Of a stretch of 64,000 nt of DNA, positions 11,138 through 23,800 are shown in pieces. The notes beneath the pieces are model-generated. The model made no database searches, was not told the DNA's origin, and saw only the letters and a program-made list of their open reading frames with translations. The translations under genes and the position numbers were made by a program. Position 1 is the stretch's first letter. Every line of letters starts with the position of its first letter. Source of the stretch: Cyanodermella asteris. Taxonomy: Eukaryota; Ascomycota; Lecanoromycetes; Ostropales; Stictidaceae. The stretch lies in contig UYJD01000003.1 of the NCBI GenBank assembly GCA_900618795.1, positions 1,997,871 through 2,061,870 on the forward strand. The letters run 5' to 3'.

Positions 11138-13565
11138 AAAGAGTCTCGAAGACGAAGCAAGGCACGGCATCCCTGCGCAGCTGAGAGAGAGACAAAGCTG
11201 CTGCTGACGAGTGCAGGTACCCGCCACCGTCTCGTCGTACCGCGCGCCTTGGGCTCGACGGGATGTGGTACACGGTCAGCCACGGACAGTCGCGTTGTTG
11301 TTGGTGTATTGCCATGATTGTGATGATGTTGAGGAGAAGTGAAATGTCGGCAAAGAGCGAGACGAAGGAGCTCCGATCAAGCCGGGTTAGCGCTCTCCAC
11401 CAGCACTAGCGACGACGACCATCATCACTCCAATGAGCACAAAGTCAATCATTCGACGAATCAGTCATCTCGCGCCCGCTGCCTGTCGGGAGCCGCAAAT
11501 CGTGACAGCTTCATGCAAGGGACGTTGCCAATGACTCGGAAGACTCTGCGATTATACGTCGAGAGTCTCTGGTGCCTGAACGTCGTCAGGCCGCTAATTG
11601 CCATGACTGATACCGGTTGACGAATCCTTCCTCGGGGCTGCTTCAGCCGCCGCCTAGGCCCGGTTGTGAGATGGGAGGCTGCGATGAGCCGTCGTATCGT
11701 CAGTTCTACATTGCAGGAAGCAAGACTGTTGGTGCATGTCCATCGGGGCATTTCTCAAACAGCCTGCGAGGCTGAATTGACTGGCTGCCTTGTTGGACGG
11801 CCTCCGAAGCAGCGAATGAATAGCCAGGTACTTCTGCTCACGCTTAAAGACTGTCTGAGAGCTTGTACCACCGCAGACCGCCGTGCGACGCTGACTTGTC
11901 TGGTATCTTTCTGGGGTGCAGGCTTACGATGCAGCACGCAATGTGGCTATTATTGTTCCAACCTGCCAATTATTCGTCGTCGGATCGTGACAGGGTTGAG
12001 CAAAAGCCAAACGCCCTGCAGTGCCTCTGTCATGCTGCGTCCCGTGTTTCGCATCTCTGCCAGCATTTAGTCGTCGCGTAGCTGCGGCTGAATGTCTTCT
12101 GCACGGCAAGATGTCTTCTGCAGTCGCCCCCAAGGGCAACCCGTGCATGCGACTCGACCGATCGAACTGCAGTGTCGCACTACTGCTCCCTACTACACCG
12201 CTACATCTGTCTTTGGGATGCATCTTTCTAGTGAACAACTCGTCTGGGTGTCGTGCTGCCGGCACGGACGGGCCGGCACACAACTGAACGTGGTTGCGGA
12301 CTGTGGTTGTCCGCCTCACCGGAATCTTCCTGTCCGCCGTCCACCATCCTCAACAGTCCTTGTCCGCTCGCTCGGCCTGGTTTGCTCGGCATCTCGAACC
12401 TCATACTTTGTTGAGGGATACGTTCCCATAGATGTCACTCGCCCTTGTCTGCCCGCGGCTGCGATGCTATCCGAGGCATCACCTTCGGAATGCCTGTCTT
12501 GAGCCTCCATTGCCGATCATGCCTCGTTCTTCGTCGCGCAGTCCATAATACATGCTGCACTTGATTGCCGAGAGTGCAATAAGGCGACCCATTTCTGTCG
12601 TGTATTTCTCATACTCCGCGAGAACAATGGCTTCACCTTCTGCTCTTAGAAAAACTTATTCCTGTACTGGAGTCTGCAGAACGAAGAACAACTGAACCCC
12701 AAGCTCGGCACCGACGTGTTCCGCTTGCGAGCACATGGCTTGACGATCAGCCATCGACATTCTCGGCTTTCATCGTGTTTTGCAAGTCTTATCTTCTGGT
12801 TGACGCTTTGTCCGTGTCGACGACGAAGAGTGTCTCACGAAAAGGTGGAATACTCTCCATCGAGGAACCACTTGCTGGAAAGCGCCTTGCATAAATGTGG
12901 TTGCTGCACAATAGCTCTCATCAGATCCCAATTCTTATTCCGATGCATCAGCACAGCAGCCAACTGTGCAATCACGGACTTGCTTTCACACGAATGCTGT
13001 CAATCACGATGCTCTTGTCGCTAGCTTTTGGACGTGAGCTTTACGTGAGGCTCTTAGACTGCTGGTACTCTTGTCGCCTTAGCTTTGACTTCTCCGAGGA
13101 CCATCTTCCACTGTAGTTTTCTCGAAGAACTTTTCATGGTTTCGGTCTTCCGCTATATGTAGGTATCGTATCAACTTTGCACATCACTTACACTGTCACG
13201 CGGAATTGAATGACGGCCGAGAAGCAATGCTTAAACCGTAGCTCATCGTCTCGCCATACAGTAGCTAGTTTCCATATTCTCTCGTTTGAGCTACCTACTC
13301 TAGCTCGGAACACAATTATCGCAGCTTGGAGGGCTGAGAGAAGGTATGGCGTATGTATATAGCTGCAGGCTTTGTGCACTCTGCTTGAAATTCAGTTCCA
13401 GGTCCATCGGCTGGTGATCAAGAAGCTACAGGCACGGCCAGTTGTCTAGGCCTACTTCGAAGATATACGTATACCAGGACGTATTTGATTAGCTGGACGA
13501 CCAACTTAAGTTCCTCCAGACCAAACTTGGTCACCCTGCTTGGAAACGAAAGCGCGACCCCAGGT

Positions 13566-13571
13566 CACGTG
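13566..13571. promoter_or_regulatory. CACGTG palindrome upstream of the WD40 gene
   Basis: A perfect CACGTG E-box core lies about 130 bp before the start codon at 13701. bHLH factors bind such sites in fungi. A chance occurrence cannot be excluded. Confidence 0.25.
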
Positions 13572-13700
13572 GGCTCAAACTTGGTTACCGCATCGGGAAG
13601 CTCCACCACTCACTGACAGACTGATTGCTCCTCGAAGCCGCTGCTGAGCATCGATCCATATGCTGCCAGTACCGCGGCGAGTATTCCGTTATTCACCACC

Positions 13701-15561
13701 ATGAATCCTTACGGTGGACAGCATGCCACCCCAGCTGGTGCTCGGTCAGACAGTCATGAAGCCTCGTACCAGACGCCGCTATCCGCTACGGCGCAAGCTA
13801 TGAGCATCCCCGGGCCGAATACAGCACCGCCCAGTTCTGCAGGCATGGCTTGCCCCGGCGATTCAACACAACCTCGACCGGCATTCTCACGACAGGGCTC
13901 CGACATGTACCAGCATCAAGGCAATCAGCCGCAGCAACAAGCCTTCACGCCGAATCACCCGCAAACGTCGTCGGGCTTACCGGGCTCACTGCAAGCGGGT
14001 GGAACCCGGCCCATGGCCGTCAGCTCGACTACCGCTCCCGGCGCAGTGCCGACTCTTCCTCCACTATCGACACAAGGACAGCAAGCTTCATACGCTTCGT
14101 CATCGCGTGGCTCTACTGCACATAGCTACTCGCGCTCTAGCCCAGACTCGAGATACCCCGCTACACCCAGCCGCTCCTACATGCAGCCGCAAACCCCCCA
14201 GAACGTTCCCTTCTCGCCATTGGGTTTAGCCGACATAAGAGGAGGCGATGGGGCGAATGAAGAGCCGCAAAGTGCATATCCCTTCGACAATCCGCAGGCG
14301 GGCAGTTGCCAATACCTGGCGCCATGGCCGGTATACGCCTTCGATTGGTGCAAGTGGCCGGTCCAGCATCCAAGTAGCGGAGATTCGGCCGGCAAGATGG
14401 CAATTGGGAGTTATCTAGAAGACGGACACAACTACATACAAGTATTAGACACGAGAATAGTGCCGGATCCGGATCCAGAACCAGTACCAGGAGCGCCGCA
14501 ATACGGGGTCGAGTACGTCAAGACAGCTGAGGCGTCTCATTCATACCCGGTGACGCGCATATTGTGGGAGCCTCAATCTCAGCAGAAGAAAAGCTGCGAT
14601 CTGTTGGCGACCTCCGGTGACCACCTCCGATTGTGGTCCCTACCACAAGGAAAGGGCGCAAGTTACGGCAGTTCCATTACTTCGCCGACGAGAGGCGCTT
14701 CCGATGTACAGAAGCTGAGCCCGCTGGCGCTCCTTTCCAACTCGAAAAGCCCGGAACACACAGCTCCATTGACGTCTCTGGATTGGAACACGCTCTCGCC
14801 TAGTTTGATAATTACGTCTAGCATCGACACCACGTGTACCATCTGGGACATTCCGTCGCTCACGGCAAAGACCCAACTGATCGCCCACGACAAGGAAGTC
14901 TTTGACGTTCGATTCTGTGCGAACAGTGTGGATGTGTTTGTGAGCTGCGGTGCCGACGGCTCAGTGCGCATGTTTGACCTACGGAGCCTGGAGCACAGCA
15001 CGATTATATACGAACCTTCTGAGAAAGAAAGTGGTCGACGTGAGTTGCTTACCCGTTTCCATCATTCGAGACAGTCATTAACATATTCCAGCATCCGCCG
15101 GCGACGCTTCGCCTACCAAGTCTGCTGTACCTACCCAACCGCTCCTCCGCCTCGCGGCCTCACCTCACGACGCTCACCTCCTTGCCACATTCTCTGCCGA
15201 CTCATCTATCATCCGCATTCTCGATGTCAGACAGCCCGGGCAAGCTCTTCTGGAATTACAAGGCCACCAGGCCGCAATAAACTGCATGGAATGGTCACCA
15301 AACAGACGCGGAACACTCGCCTCAGGCGCTGACGACTCCATGGTCCTGATATGGGACCTTCTTAATGCCCAGGGCGGTGCCAACGGTGGGGCGCAGGCGC
15401 ATGCTCCTGGCCAAGACAGTGCAAGGACTCCAATCGGGGCTTGGACATGTGATTACGAAGTCAACAATTTGAGCTGGGCGCCACATAGCGGTTTGACGAG
15501 CCAAGGAAGCGACTGGCTCGGGGTGAACGGAGGCAGAGGACTGTGGGCGGTGAGCATATAG
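13701..15561 (+). CDS. WD40 repeat protein, DCAF7/WDR68 (HAN11/TTG1) type
   Basis: Two exons, 13701-15039 and 15092-15561, with a 52-bp intron (donor GTGAGT, branch ATTAAC), give 602 residues. Residues 1-190 are low complexity (Gln, Ser, Pro, Ala). The propeller begins at YLAPWPVYAFDWCKW, the signature start of the DCAF7 family, and carries repeats such as APLTSLDWN...TCTIWDI, EVFDVRFC...SVRMFDLRS, and in exon 2 INCMEWSPNRRGTLASGADDSMVLIWDL, ending near NLSWAPHS...LWAVSI. DCAF7 proteins are scaffolds that bind DYRK-type kinases and CUL4-DDB1 in animals and bHLH/MYB factors in plants; the fungal role is less known. The gene appears intact. The long N-terminal extension is larger than in animal members. 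Confidence 0.88.
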
Positions 15562-16573
15562 AGAGCCCAGAAAGGAAGCATGATTGGACGTCACGGCAGG
15601 GTGAAGCATGATGAAAAGTGGAATGCGGCCCTTTTGTATATGCTGTTTTGCATGCATTAGCGATTGGCGTTCTCGCTTTTAAATGACAGTATAAGTTAAG
15701 ACGAGCTGCAGGCGGTGCCCCATACCGACAGCAAAACTCTGACACAACATTTGATCCCACCTTCCTGCCTCACCGTGCATGCAGACCACACTATGGAAGA
15801 GTCAGCCCTCAAATGGCACTAATATGGCGCCTGCGGCAGCAACTTTGAGAAGATAGCCAATAGCCTTGCGATATGGTGACCATTTGGGCAGCTATGCTCT
15901 GTGGACGCATGTGACACTGATAACGAAGGCTGGTTTCCTCAGTTAGTATACGTGTGAAACCATGCATATGCACGCATAAGCTTCAAGGGTGCGGACACGA
16001 GACGCTGTCAAGTTCGAAGCGAAGGATTTCCGCAACGGCGCCGGCAAGTTCACGCAAGTCGGGAAACAGATGGCCCGAGCTGCTCTCCACCATCGTCACC
16101 CGGCTGGCTGCGATCATCCAGGTCTCATCAAGGTGCCGCTGCATTGCTCGAAACCAGTCGTCGCAACTCTTCCTCGTCCGCCTTGTTCGTCCCGAGTCGA
16201 CTCGCTATCTTTCCCTAGATCTACACGTGCTCGGCATCGCTTTATCCACTGCTCGCCGCTGTTCCAGGCTTTCTCGGTGTCAGCTCACGGCGACGCCCTG
16301 CATATATGCTTCTCAACCTATAACCATAGCAACAGACCATTGAAACTTGGTGTCGCCAACGTATGCCGCAACTATTCTGAGCGTTTCTGGTACTACAGGT
16401 GTGATTTCAGGCCTGGCAGCCAGGGATCCATGCAACGTCTCTGCCCTGCCAGTCCGCCGGCAGTTCAAGCCCCGATCCCGCCAAAGTCATTGTGAAGTTC
16501 CTTCAAATTCATCATTTCCCACACCTAACTCTCACATCAGAGCCTTCGTCAAGACGAACGCAGACTCGCCAAA
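15562..16573. other. Intergenic, no gene seen
   Basis: A 1-kb stretch between two same-strand genes. Open frames at 15954-16577 have no ATG-led domain. It probably holds the promoter and 5' leader of the next gene. Confidence 0.5.
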
Positions 16574-17917
16574 ATGAATCGCCGCGACCCGCGCATCCAG
16601 CAAACTCTGAACCGCATCACCGACACCCTTGAATCCGCAAATGCTGCGACACAAACATCCGTCTACGACTTCTCCTCACAATACCTGCGCCCTTGCCTTG
16701 GTTCTATATCCGCTTGCTTCTCTCAGAGCTGCGCACCATGCCTGAACTTTACACGCGAACGCGCCCGACAGCGTCAGCGCGCTCTGATGCGCTCGCAGCG
16801 GCCCGAAGCCGTGTTCGACTTCTACGCCGATTGGGACGATGACCCCTACGAATACGGAGACGATGAAGACTTGACAGGAGAAGGACCAGTCGCGAACGAG
16901 CGGACGGGACTACTCGGTGGCTGGGGCGCAGATGAGTTGGACCGATTACTTGCGGGACGAAGTAACGCCAGTGGAAAGGAGGCGGAGCAGCCAAAACGCA
17001 AGGCGGGAATGGCATATGGTACCACATCCAAGGGAAGCATCGGGAAGCGACGGAGTAGTGGGACGAAGCCAAAGGGTGGGAAGGTGGAATTGAACGACCC
17101 GACGGTTGTACCGACGAGCAGTAAATTCGGATTCCTGGAGAGCTTGCCGTTCCGGTTCGGTGCGCGGGGGATGCGGTATAAACCCAGCGCTGCAAACTTG
17201 CAGGAAGGTGTCTTTGACCGACGCGGCGGCGGTGGCGGTGCGGCGGAAGGAGAACGTCAACGAACAGAAGGGGAAGCTCTCCTCGAGGATGTTGACGAGG
17301 AAGAAGAGGATGACGGCCATGTCATCATGTCGGGTGGCAGAGCTAGGAGCGGGACAAACCGAAGTGCAGAATCGGACACTAGTTATAGCTCACGAGGGGA
17401 TCTTTTCCCCAGCGACGAGGATGATGATGCTGTCATGATTGACGATGAGTTTGCGATGACGCTCGGTAGGAGGAACACGGACGACTTTAGCGGCCCGGGC
17501 TCGAATGCATCGAGCAAGGGAAAGCGAAAACGTCCGAGCGGTGGATCGAGAAAGAGTACGAGCACCAGATCCAGAGGGACGAGGAGCTCTGGGGCGAGCT
17601 TACAAAGAAATCTATCCCACGGCTCGATAATCGAGTCCCCAACGATCGAACAGAGATTCGACGGGGACGCGGATGCGTTGGCCCTGCCTACTGACGAGGA
17701 GTTGAGACAAGAAGAGGAACGTGTACGACAAGAGGAGGCTGCTGAAGTTGAGCGGAAGCGGATCGAGGCTCGTGAGGCTGCTGTTGCAAAGGGCCTCCTG
17801 AAGCCAGATGACGATTCAATGACTTTGGCAGAACAGCAAGGGCCAAGCTACGATGCAGCTAAAGACGGTTCTGTGGTTGAGTCTGAGGTGACCACGCCGC
17901 AGAAGGATGACGAATAA
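16574..17917 (+). CDS. Conserved fungal protein of unknown function, acidic
   Basis: A single 447-residue exon starts in good context (AAAATGA). The N-terminal 150 residues look globular: MNRRDPRIQQTLNRITDTLE, a Cys-containing patch (CFSQSCAPCLNF), a basic segment, then FDFYADWDDDPYEYGDDED and a conserved block TGLLGGWGADELDRLLAG. A second conserved block is KFGFLESLPFRFGARGMRYKP. The rest is low complexity, with Asp/Glu runs, Ser/Arg stretches and a probable coiled coil at LRQEEERVRQEEAAEVERKR. I recognise this block pattern as that of an uncharacterised Pezizomycotina family, but can name no function. There is no signal peptide or clear membrane helix. It ends 71 bp before the convergent permease gene. 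Confidence 0.8.
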   Translation: MNRRDPRIQQTLNRITDTLESANAATQTSVYDFSSQYLRPCLGSISACFSQSCAPCLNFTRERARQRQRALMRSQRPEAVFDFYADWDDDPYEYGDDEDLTGEGPVANERTGLLGGWGADELDRLLAGRSNASGKEAEQPKRKAGMAYGTTSKGSIGKRRSSGTKPKGGKVELNDPTVVPTSSKFGFLESLPFRFGARGMRYKPSAANLQEGVFDRRGGGGGAAEGERQRTEGEALLEDVDEEEEDDGHVIMSGGRARSGTNRSAESDTSYSSRGDLFPSDEDDDAVMIDDEFAMTLGRRNTDDFSGPGSNASSKGKRKRPSGGSRKSTSTRSRGTRSSGASLQRNLSHGSIIESPTIEQRFDGDADALALPTDEELRQEEERVRQEEAAEVERKRIEAREAAVAKGLLKPDDDSMTLAEQQGPSYDAAKDGSVVESEVTTPQKDDE

Positions 17918-17988
17918 CGAATGCAAGTCTAACGAACTGTACATTATCGGTAGTAATACTATTCGAGCGCAAAAGCGATTTCAATCAT

Positions 17989-19859
17989 CTAAGGTCGTGT
18001 CTCGAAATGTTGTCGTCCCATGTCCTCCATGCGTATGCCTCCATTCACCCGCTCGTTCCAAGAACTGGACGGGGACTCCGTGGGAGGCTCCTCGGACAAC
18101 CGTCTCAGGTTCTTCAGAACATTCTCCAGCGTCTCTTCGTCGTCGTCCAGTTGCACAAACCACGTGACTTTCTCATTCTTGTACCAGTGACGGGCTTTCA
18201 GCGCCAGCCAGAGAATAATCATCAACCCAGGCGCGATGTATATCTCGAGGACCTGATAAGCGATGGCCCCGCTCGCACCAGGCCCGGTCGGCGTATTATT
18301 CCACAAAAACGCCGATGGAAAGATCAGAACAACGAGGAAACAGCCGAGCAACCCGAAGTATGCGACTCCCGGCTGCAGCCGACCCAACAGAGTCGACGAT
18401 GTCCCTTCTTTCGTCCAGCGGTTGTACTCTTGGTAGTTGCGCTCCAGCAAGCCGTCCGGGTGACGATGCTTCTTGAGCCAGTGGTAGTAGCGTGTGAAGG
18501 CGAGACATTCGCATCCCCAGACGAATAGGGCCATCAAACTGGCAGCCGTGTTCAGGAACTGCGACGAAGCCGCTTCGATTCGACATTCGCCGTCGGTGTA
18601 GTCTTCGGTGGTGGTCGGGATGTCTCTCAGGGACAGGAAGGGCAACCAGATGAAGGCGAAGGCGCTGACGAATACGGCGTTGATAGGCACCCCGGCCCTG
18701 TTCACTTTGGACAGCCATCTCTTGAGCCATACGTCGTTTTCGCTGTTGAACGCCAGGCCGTAGAGGGTGCGGGAAGCGACGTACAGGCACGTGTTACCTG
18801 CAGACAGCGCCGAGAATATCAGGAAACCATTGAATGCCTGCGCCATGGGGTAGTTCCCGACCTGGTTGGCGGCAATGACGATCAGCGAGCTGGAGCTTCT
18901 CACCGGTGATCCGTATTCCAGCAACGATCCCATGGTCACGGCTTCTGAATTGATGCCGCGAAAAATCCTGGACAGGGCATAGTTTGAGTATTTTACGCTC
19001 ATGCCTGACCCGATGCCGCAGATGAGGTAGACGACCAGCGTAACGTAGGGTAGTCGTTGTGATGGAAGCTTGAGATCGTCGAGCTTGAACGCCTCAAATG
19101 CAGTCACTGCGACGATCTCAATCCCGACCCAAGAGAAGGCCACGATTGGCAGAACAGCAAAAATATTCGCCGCCGGATGGGGGAAATCAGCCGATCCTGT
19201 GAAGCCGTCGTCCAGGTACGTTCCGTTCGGAAATACAGCTGCCTTGTCTGCGCCCTGCGGCGTCGTAGCTGCAGACTGCAGCCCTTCGTTCAGTCCAGCC
19301 AAGTAGTAAAGAATCAAACTCAAAGCCGTAATCACCAGCAACTTAAGGAACCCTCCCACAGTCTCAATCCACCCGAACAAGTTCACCGGCCGTGTGTTGA
19401 TCCACAGCAACAAAAGCGGCATGAGGACGAAGAAAACGAGAACGCGAAGGACAATGTCAATGTCCGGAACCTTCAGCGACCAAGCCGAGCAAAAGTCCGC
19501 TGCCGCAGAGAGTTGCAGGCTGTAGAAGATGGCCCACGTCAACCAGTACGCTACGCCGACGACGATGCCGAGGTCCGGGTCGACGAAGGCGTGGACGTAT
19601 TCGACCAGGGCGTTTGAGCAGGGGAAGACTTGGATCATTTCGCTGAGGCCGTCCATGAAGGAGATGGCGATCAGGCCGACGAGGCCGGTTGCTAGGACTA
19701 GGCCCCCGGGCCCGGCGACGCTGAGGGCGAGGCCATCGTGGCTGAAGATGCCGGTGCCGATGACTGCACTGAGTGCGATGAACTGTGACGGTCAGGGACG
19801 TGATGGTGATTGTGGTTTCAATCGGACCTACGAAGATTTGCCAGCCATTGAGTTTCTTC
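17989..19859 (-). CDS. Amino-acid permease (APC superfamily, fungal YAT type), 5' end unresolved
   Basis: The main exon, 19782-17989, is preceded by a 28-bp exon 19859-19832 (KKLNGWQIF) across a 49-bp intron, giving the signature join WQIF-FIALSAVIGTGIF of the first transmembrane segment. Then follow HDGLALSVAGPGGL and SFMDGLSEMIQVFP, and further hydrophobic segments to about residue 560. The cytosolic tail is acidic and ends FETRP. These proteins import amino acids by proton symport at the plasma membrane. The first exon is unclear. A minus-strand segment at 19963-19898 (LENDYGLKQGLGSF) looks like the missing upstream part, but the only GT donor after it is one base out of phase with the 19859 acceptor, so either a different splice or a frameshift exists. 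No ATG was placed. Confidence 0.8.
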
Positions 19860-20844
19860 CTGAAGGTATGTCATTAGCATCGAGTGTTCAGTCTGACGAA
19901 TGTCCCTGAAGCTCCGAGATCAAAGGAACCCAGGCCTTGCTTCAGACCATAGTCGTTTTCGAGGCTGTTGCGAAGTTGGGGATTCAGTTACGCACTCGCG
20001 CCACGGCTTATATACACACGCCTTGCAGTGCAAGGCGCCGAAGAGAGCATCTCAGCTATCGCATGATAATGCGCCGGGCTCTTGAACCATGATCGAAGCA
20101 TTGCCTGTCATGAGCGCTGCGCAAAGAAACAAGGTATGATTCAGGCCAGGGATGCTTGCTTCAAATTGATGGTTTGATACGCAATTGGATGCCCTACTCA
20201 CTTTAATTGCGGTCTCGCCGCCCGATCTGTAGGGTTTGGCTCTGTTACCCTCATGACCCGTTTGTTTTAAGTAAACGTTCTGCCTGCATCTTCCTTTCGA
20301 GACGTCACCATGAACACATTAAAAGACAAAAGTATCGAACTAAAGCCAAAGGGATATCAGGAAATGATCATCATATGCTCCCGAAGCTCTCCCTGTCCGG
20401 CTGTCCGCAAGGCTGAAGATCGGGGCGCAGTAAGGATCCTTCGCGCCCATCTCGGACATGTGCCAACACCACACCACTCACGAGCGCCCGATCGTTTACA
20501 TAATGCGCGTCTGCCCCTCGGCGCGAGATACCTAGGCGCCAGCGGAGGGCAGAAAAGGCGAATACCCAGATACCGATGTGGTCTAGGGTGAGGCTGAGGC
20601 CAGCAAAGGCTCGGAGGCGTTCACAGGCCATAGAACACCTGCAGAACACACTTGGAATCTCGCATAACAGCGGACGCGCACACAGTCTGGAACAGTCGCA
20701 AAGGCAAATCATCCCGCCCAAGGTTCGCGGCGCCATGTTCAACTAGAATTCCCCTTCGAATAACACGATCCTGGACCCACGGATTCCACCTCTTCTCCTC
20801 AGCATTTTCTGGACGACCTGGACCATGTTCGCGGCCGACAGACG
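19860..20844. other. Upstream region between divergent permease and kinase genes
   Basis: It contains the likely missing first permease exon(s) near 19898-19963 and a TATA-like TGTATATAAG on the minus strand at about 20009-20020. The remaining sequence shows no supported gene. Confidence 0.45.
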
Positions 20845-23800
20845 ATGAGCTGGTTGCCGCAGACTCCTCACGCTCGGAGCATAGCGCAATCTACGATCCC
20901 AGCGCTTTTGGAGAAGAAGCGCCACGAGATCCGCACCGAACTGCTCTTTCACCCCGAGGACAATCGCAAGAGGTTCGTCTGCGAATCTGATGTACGCCAG
21001 CTATGGCATAGGGCAGATCTCAAAGAACTGTTTCCGCGATGGAGTCCCGTCGATATCGAGAGGCTTCTCCAGCTGTATATAATCTCTTTCACAATCCTTG
21101 TCTATATCGGCTGGCCGATCGACGGGGCCGGCTTTCGTTCCATCTTTCTCAGCAGAGACAGTCACAAAGATGAACATCTCCCGTTCAGCAGGGAGTATCT
21201 ACATGGTCTCGCAGAGCAATATGTCGAGCTCTTCATGGACAGACAATATATCTTCAAGCCATGTATCATTCGAAAATCAACCAGCGCACGCATAGATTGG
21301 ATGGACCCGAACCGACCATGGCCCTTTATCGACGAGCCAAAGAAGGTTGGCTGCGGCGGGTACGGCGAGGTGTGGCAGGCCAAGATTGCCAAAGGATGCT
21401 ACACCAATGAAAGCGACCAAGACAACATGATCAGCCTCAACGAAAAAGTGGTTGCTTACAAGCATTTTTCGGACGGCAGAAACTACGCAAAAGAGGTTCA
21501 GTCTTTGGATTATCTGCGCGAGAGTCTTATCAATCACGACCACATTGCAGTTCATCTGGCCGCCATTGTTCACGGCAAAAATGATTTCTTCATCTTCTTC
21601 GAGCTGACCCCGTTGGGTGATCTCGAGGTACTGCTCAACGGTGGTGCAGAGCCTGATATATACAACAGCGCTGCTATAGGCACGCCAAAGTACGATTTCA
21701 ACAAGGCCTTCCCTCAAGTTCGGAAAGTCAACTTCGTGGAAGAGCTCGGCAATATTGCAAGTGCCCTCGAATTTCTACATGAGAACTTGCCACGCACGAC
21801 CACATTAGGAGTCTATTGCGCCCATTTCGATCTACGGCCTAAGAACGTGTTAGTCTATCCACGAAATACCGGATCGCCGAATGTCGGCAAATGGGTGCTC
21901 GCTGACTTTGGCATATCCTCTTTCAAGCACCGGGAGCCAGGCGAGAAAGCTTTCAAATTTCGAACCATAGGAGATTTCGCCCAAAACGACACCACCGATG
22001 TCACAGGACCACACAACTTGTCAGGAACGCACCGTGCCCCTGAGCTTCACGAGCTGTCAAATATCAAACGTTATCCTGGCCGCAAGTGCGACATCTGGAG
22101 CCTAGGCTGCATAGCTAACGAAGTCCTCGCATTTCTACTCGGTGGACTTGGTGACAGCGGTGTCGAATCTGCGGCACATTCCCTCCTCGAATTTAGGCTA
22201 CACAAGAAGCAAAACTACTATGATGACTACTGGTTTGAGCATGAGAATGAGACCCGAGCTCGCCGCGTGTCGAGGGCGAAGCTACGCACGAGCGTCGTCA
22301 ATTGGTTGGATCGCGTGCCGGACGCGGTTGCTCGTGAACAACCGCAACACTCCATCTGGATCGATCAGTTCGTCGAGCTGCTGTTCGGCATCCTCCAAAT
22401 CACACCGGAGAAGAGACCACTAGCAAGCGACATCGTGATAGGTTTGAAGGACATTGCTCGGAGTATAGAGGCTGTCTCTGATGCCAGACCCTGGGCAAGC
22501 CCTCAATTAGGGACGACCAACGACGACTCCTCGAGCTTCGTAAGCCACGAAGCAGCCCAGCAACCTCTGCATCAGCCTTTTCAGCCTCAATATGACCTCG
22601 GTAGCCCAAGGCAGAGGGCGCCCTCCGAGACTCTCTTCGGCACATCGCCAAACAGTAATACGCCATCTTCGATAGGCGGGCTTGCCTCTCTCACCAGCCA
22701 GCGAAGAGAGTTTGACTCTGACGATCTTTATAGCTCGCCTCATATCGTCAAGGTTCCGACAAGTCCCACCATAATGAGACTTCGTTCAATAAGCCGAACC
22801 GACTCACAAGAGTCAGTGCCCACATCAAGAGGATTCGAGGATGTGCATAGCACATCGCCTGGCAGCGCAAGTCTCCGAAGCCCGTTGACTGCACGATTGG
22901 GCTCCACCGGGCAAGAGAGCTTGCCCGAGACAGCCGTGGCGTCGTCTGGAAGTGAAGGCTCTGCACCTTCGATATGGTCTGGATCCACGGGTCCTCATCA
23001 AGCTGCTACACGACCCCACTCTCCTACTTCCTCCGGTTATCCAAGCACGAATATCTCGCCGTACAGCAAGCCCCAGCAGAGCTGGTCATTCGAGGCGCCA
23101 GCCAAGGTCAAGGTATTTGAGATTGGACCTGTTGGTGACAAAGCCGCATTTATACACAACGATGGGTCCGCATGGAAGATATCGGTACTGGACATAACTC
23201 AACGCGGACAATCCTGCCAGGTCCTCGAATACGCGAATTTGCCTCAAGATGTGAACTGGGACCGACTTGTGCTGACCTCTCGGTACATGGTCGCGACAGG
23301 GAAAGTAGGTACCCGAAGGTCCGGTCTCATCATCGATCTTATCGAATGCAAAGAGATCGAACCCCCTGGAGGCTGGCCGTGGCCATGTACAAAAATGACA
23401 CCTTCCTCCCGCGGCATATTTGCCTGGGTGGATTCCCCGAAAAGCATTAAAATCTGGAATCCACAGGAGGGCGATCCGTTTCCGAAGTCCTTCACGCAGC
23501 CCATCGACCATATCTGCTTCAATACTACCGGAACGTGCCTCTTCGTCTGGGCTCAGGAACACCGGACACACTACATATATACCGTTAACATGCTTGATCC
23601 TCGCTCTCTATCGCAGTATACCAAATTCGAAACCAAGCTCGCGCGTCCTGCAGCTAAGAAGGGGATGTGGGCTGCGCAGTCAGACCATGCTTGCATAATA
23701 CAGGAGGGACCCACTTTGGCTCGTTGCTATGTCTGTTCGGACGAAGAAGCAATCGCTCCGCCACGGGATATCGAAAAGTCCGCGGTGAATCCTGAAACCT

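Larger units (their letters stand above)
10224..13700. other. Long gene-free stretch (3.5 kb)
   Basis: Both strands carry many short open frames, none with a recognisable domain. It holds low-complexity purine repeats near 11088-11137, and the 3' end is the promoter of the WD40 gene. No transposon open frame, terminal repeat or RNA gene could be supported. Confidence 0.5.

Noticed and set aside
10615-11227. Cys/Leu-rich minus-strand frame of 202 codons
   Set aside because: Composition comes from the AGCAA/AGAGC simple repeats; not coding.
17989-18167. Small plus-strand frames over the permease C-terminus
   Set aside because: Shadows of the permease gene on the other strand.
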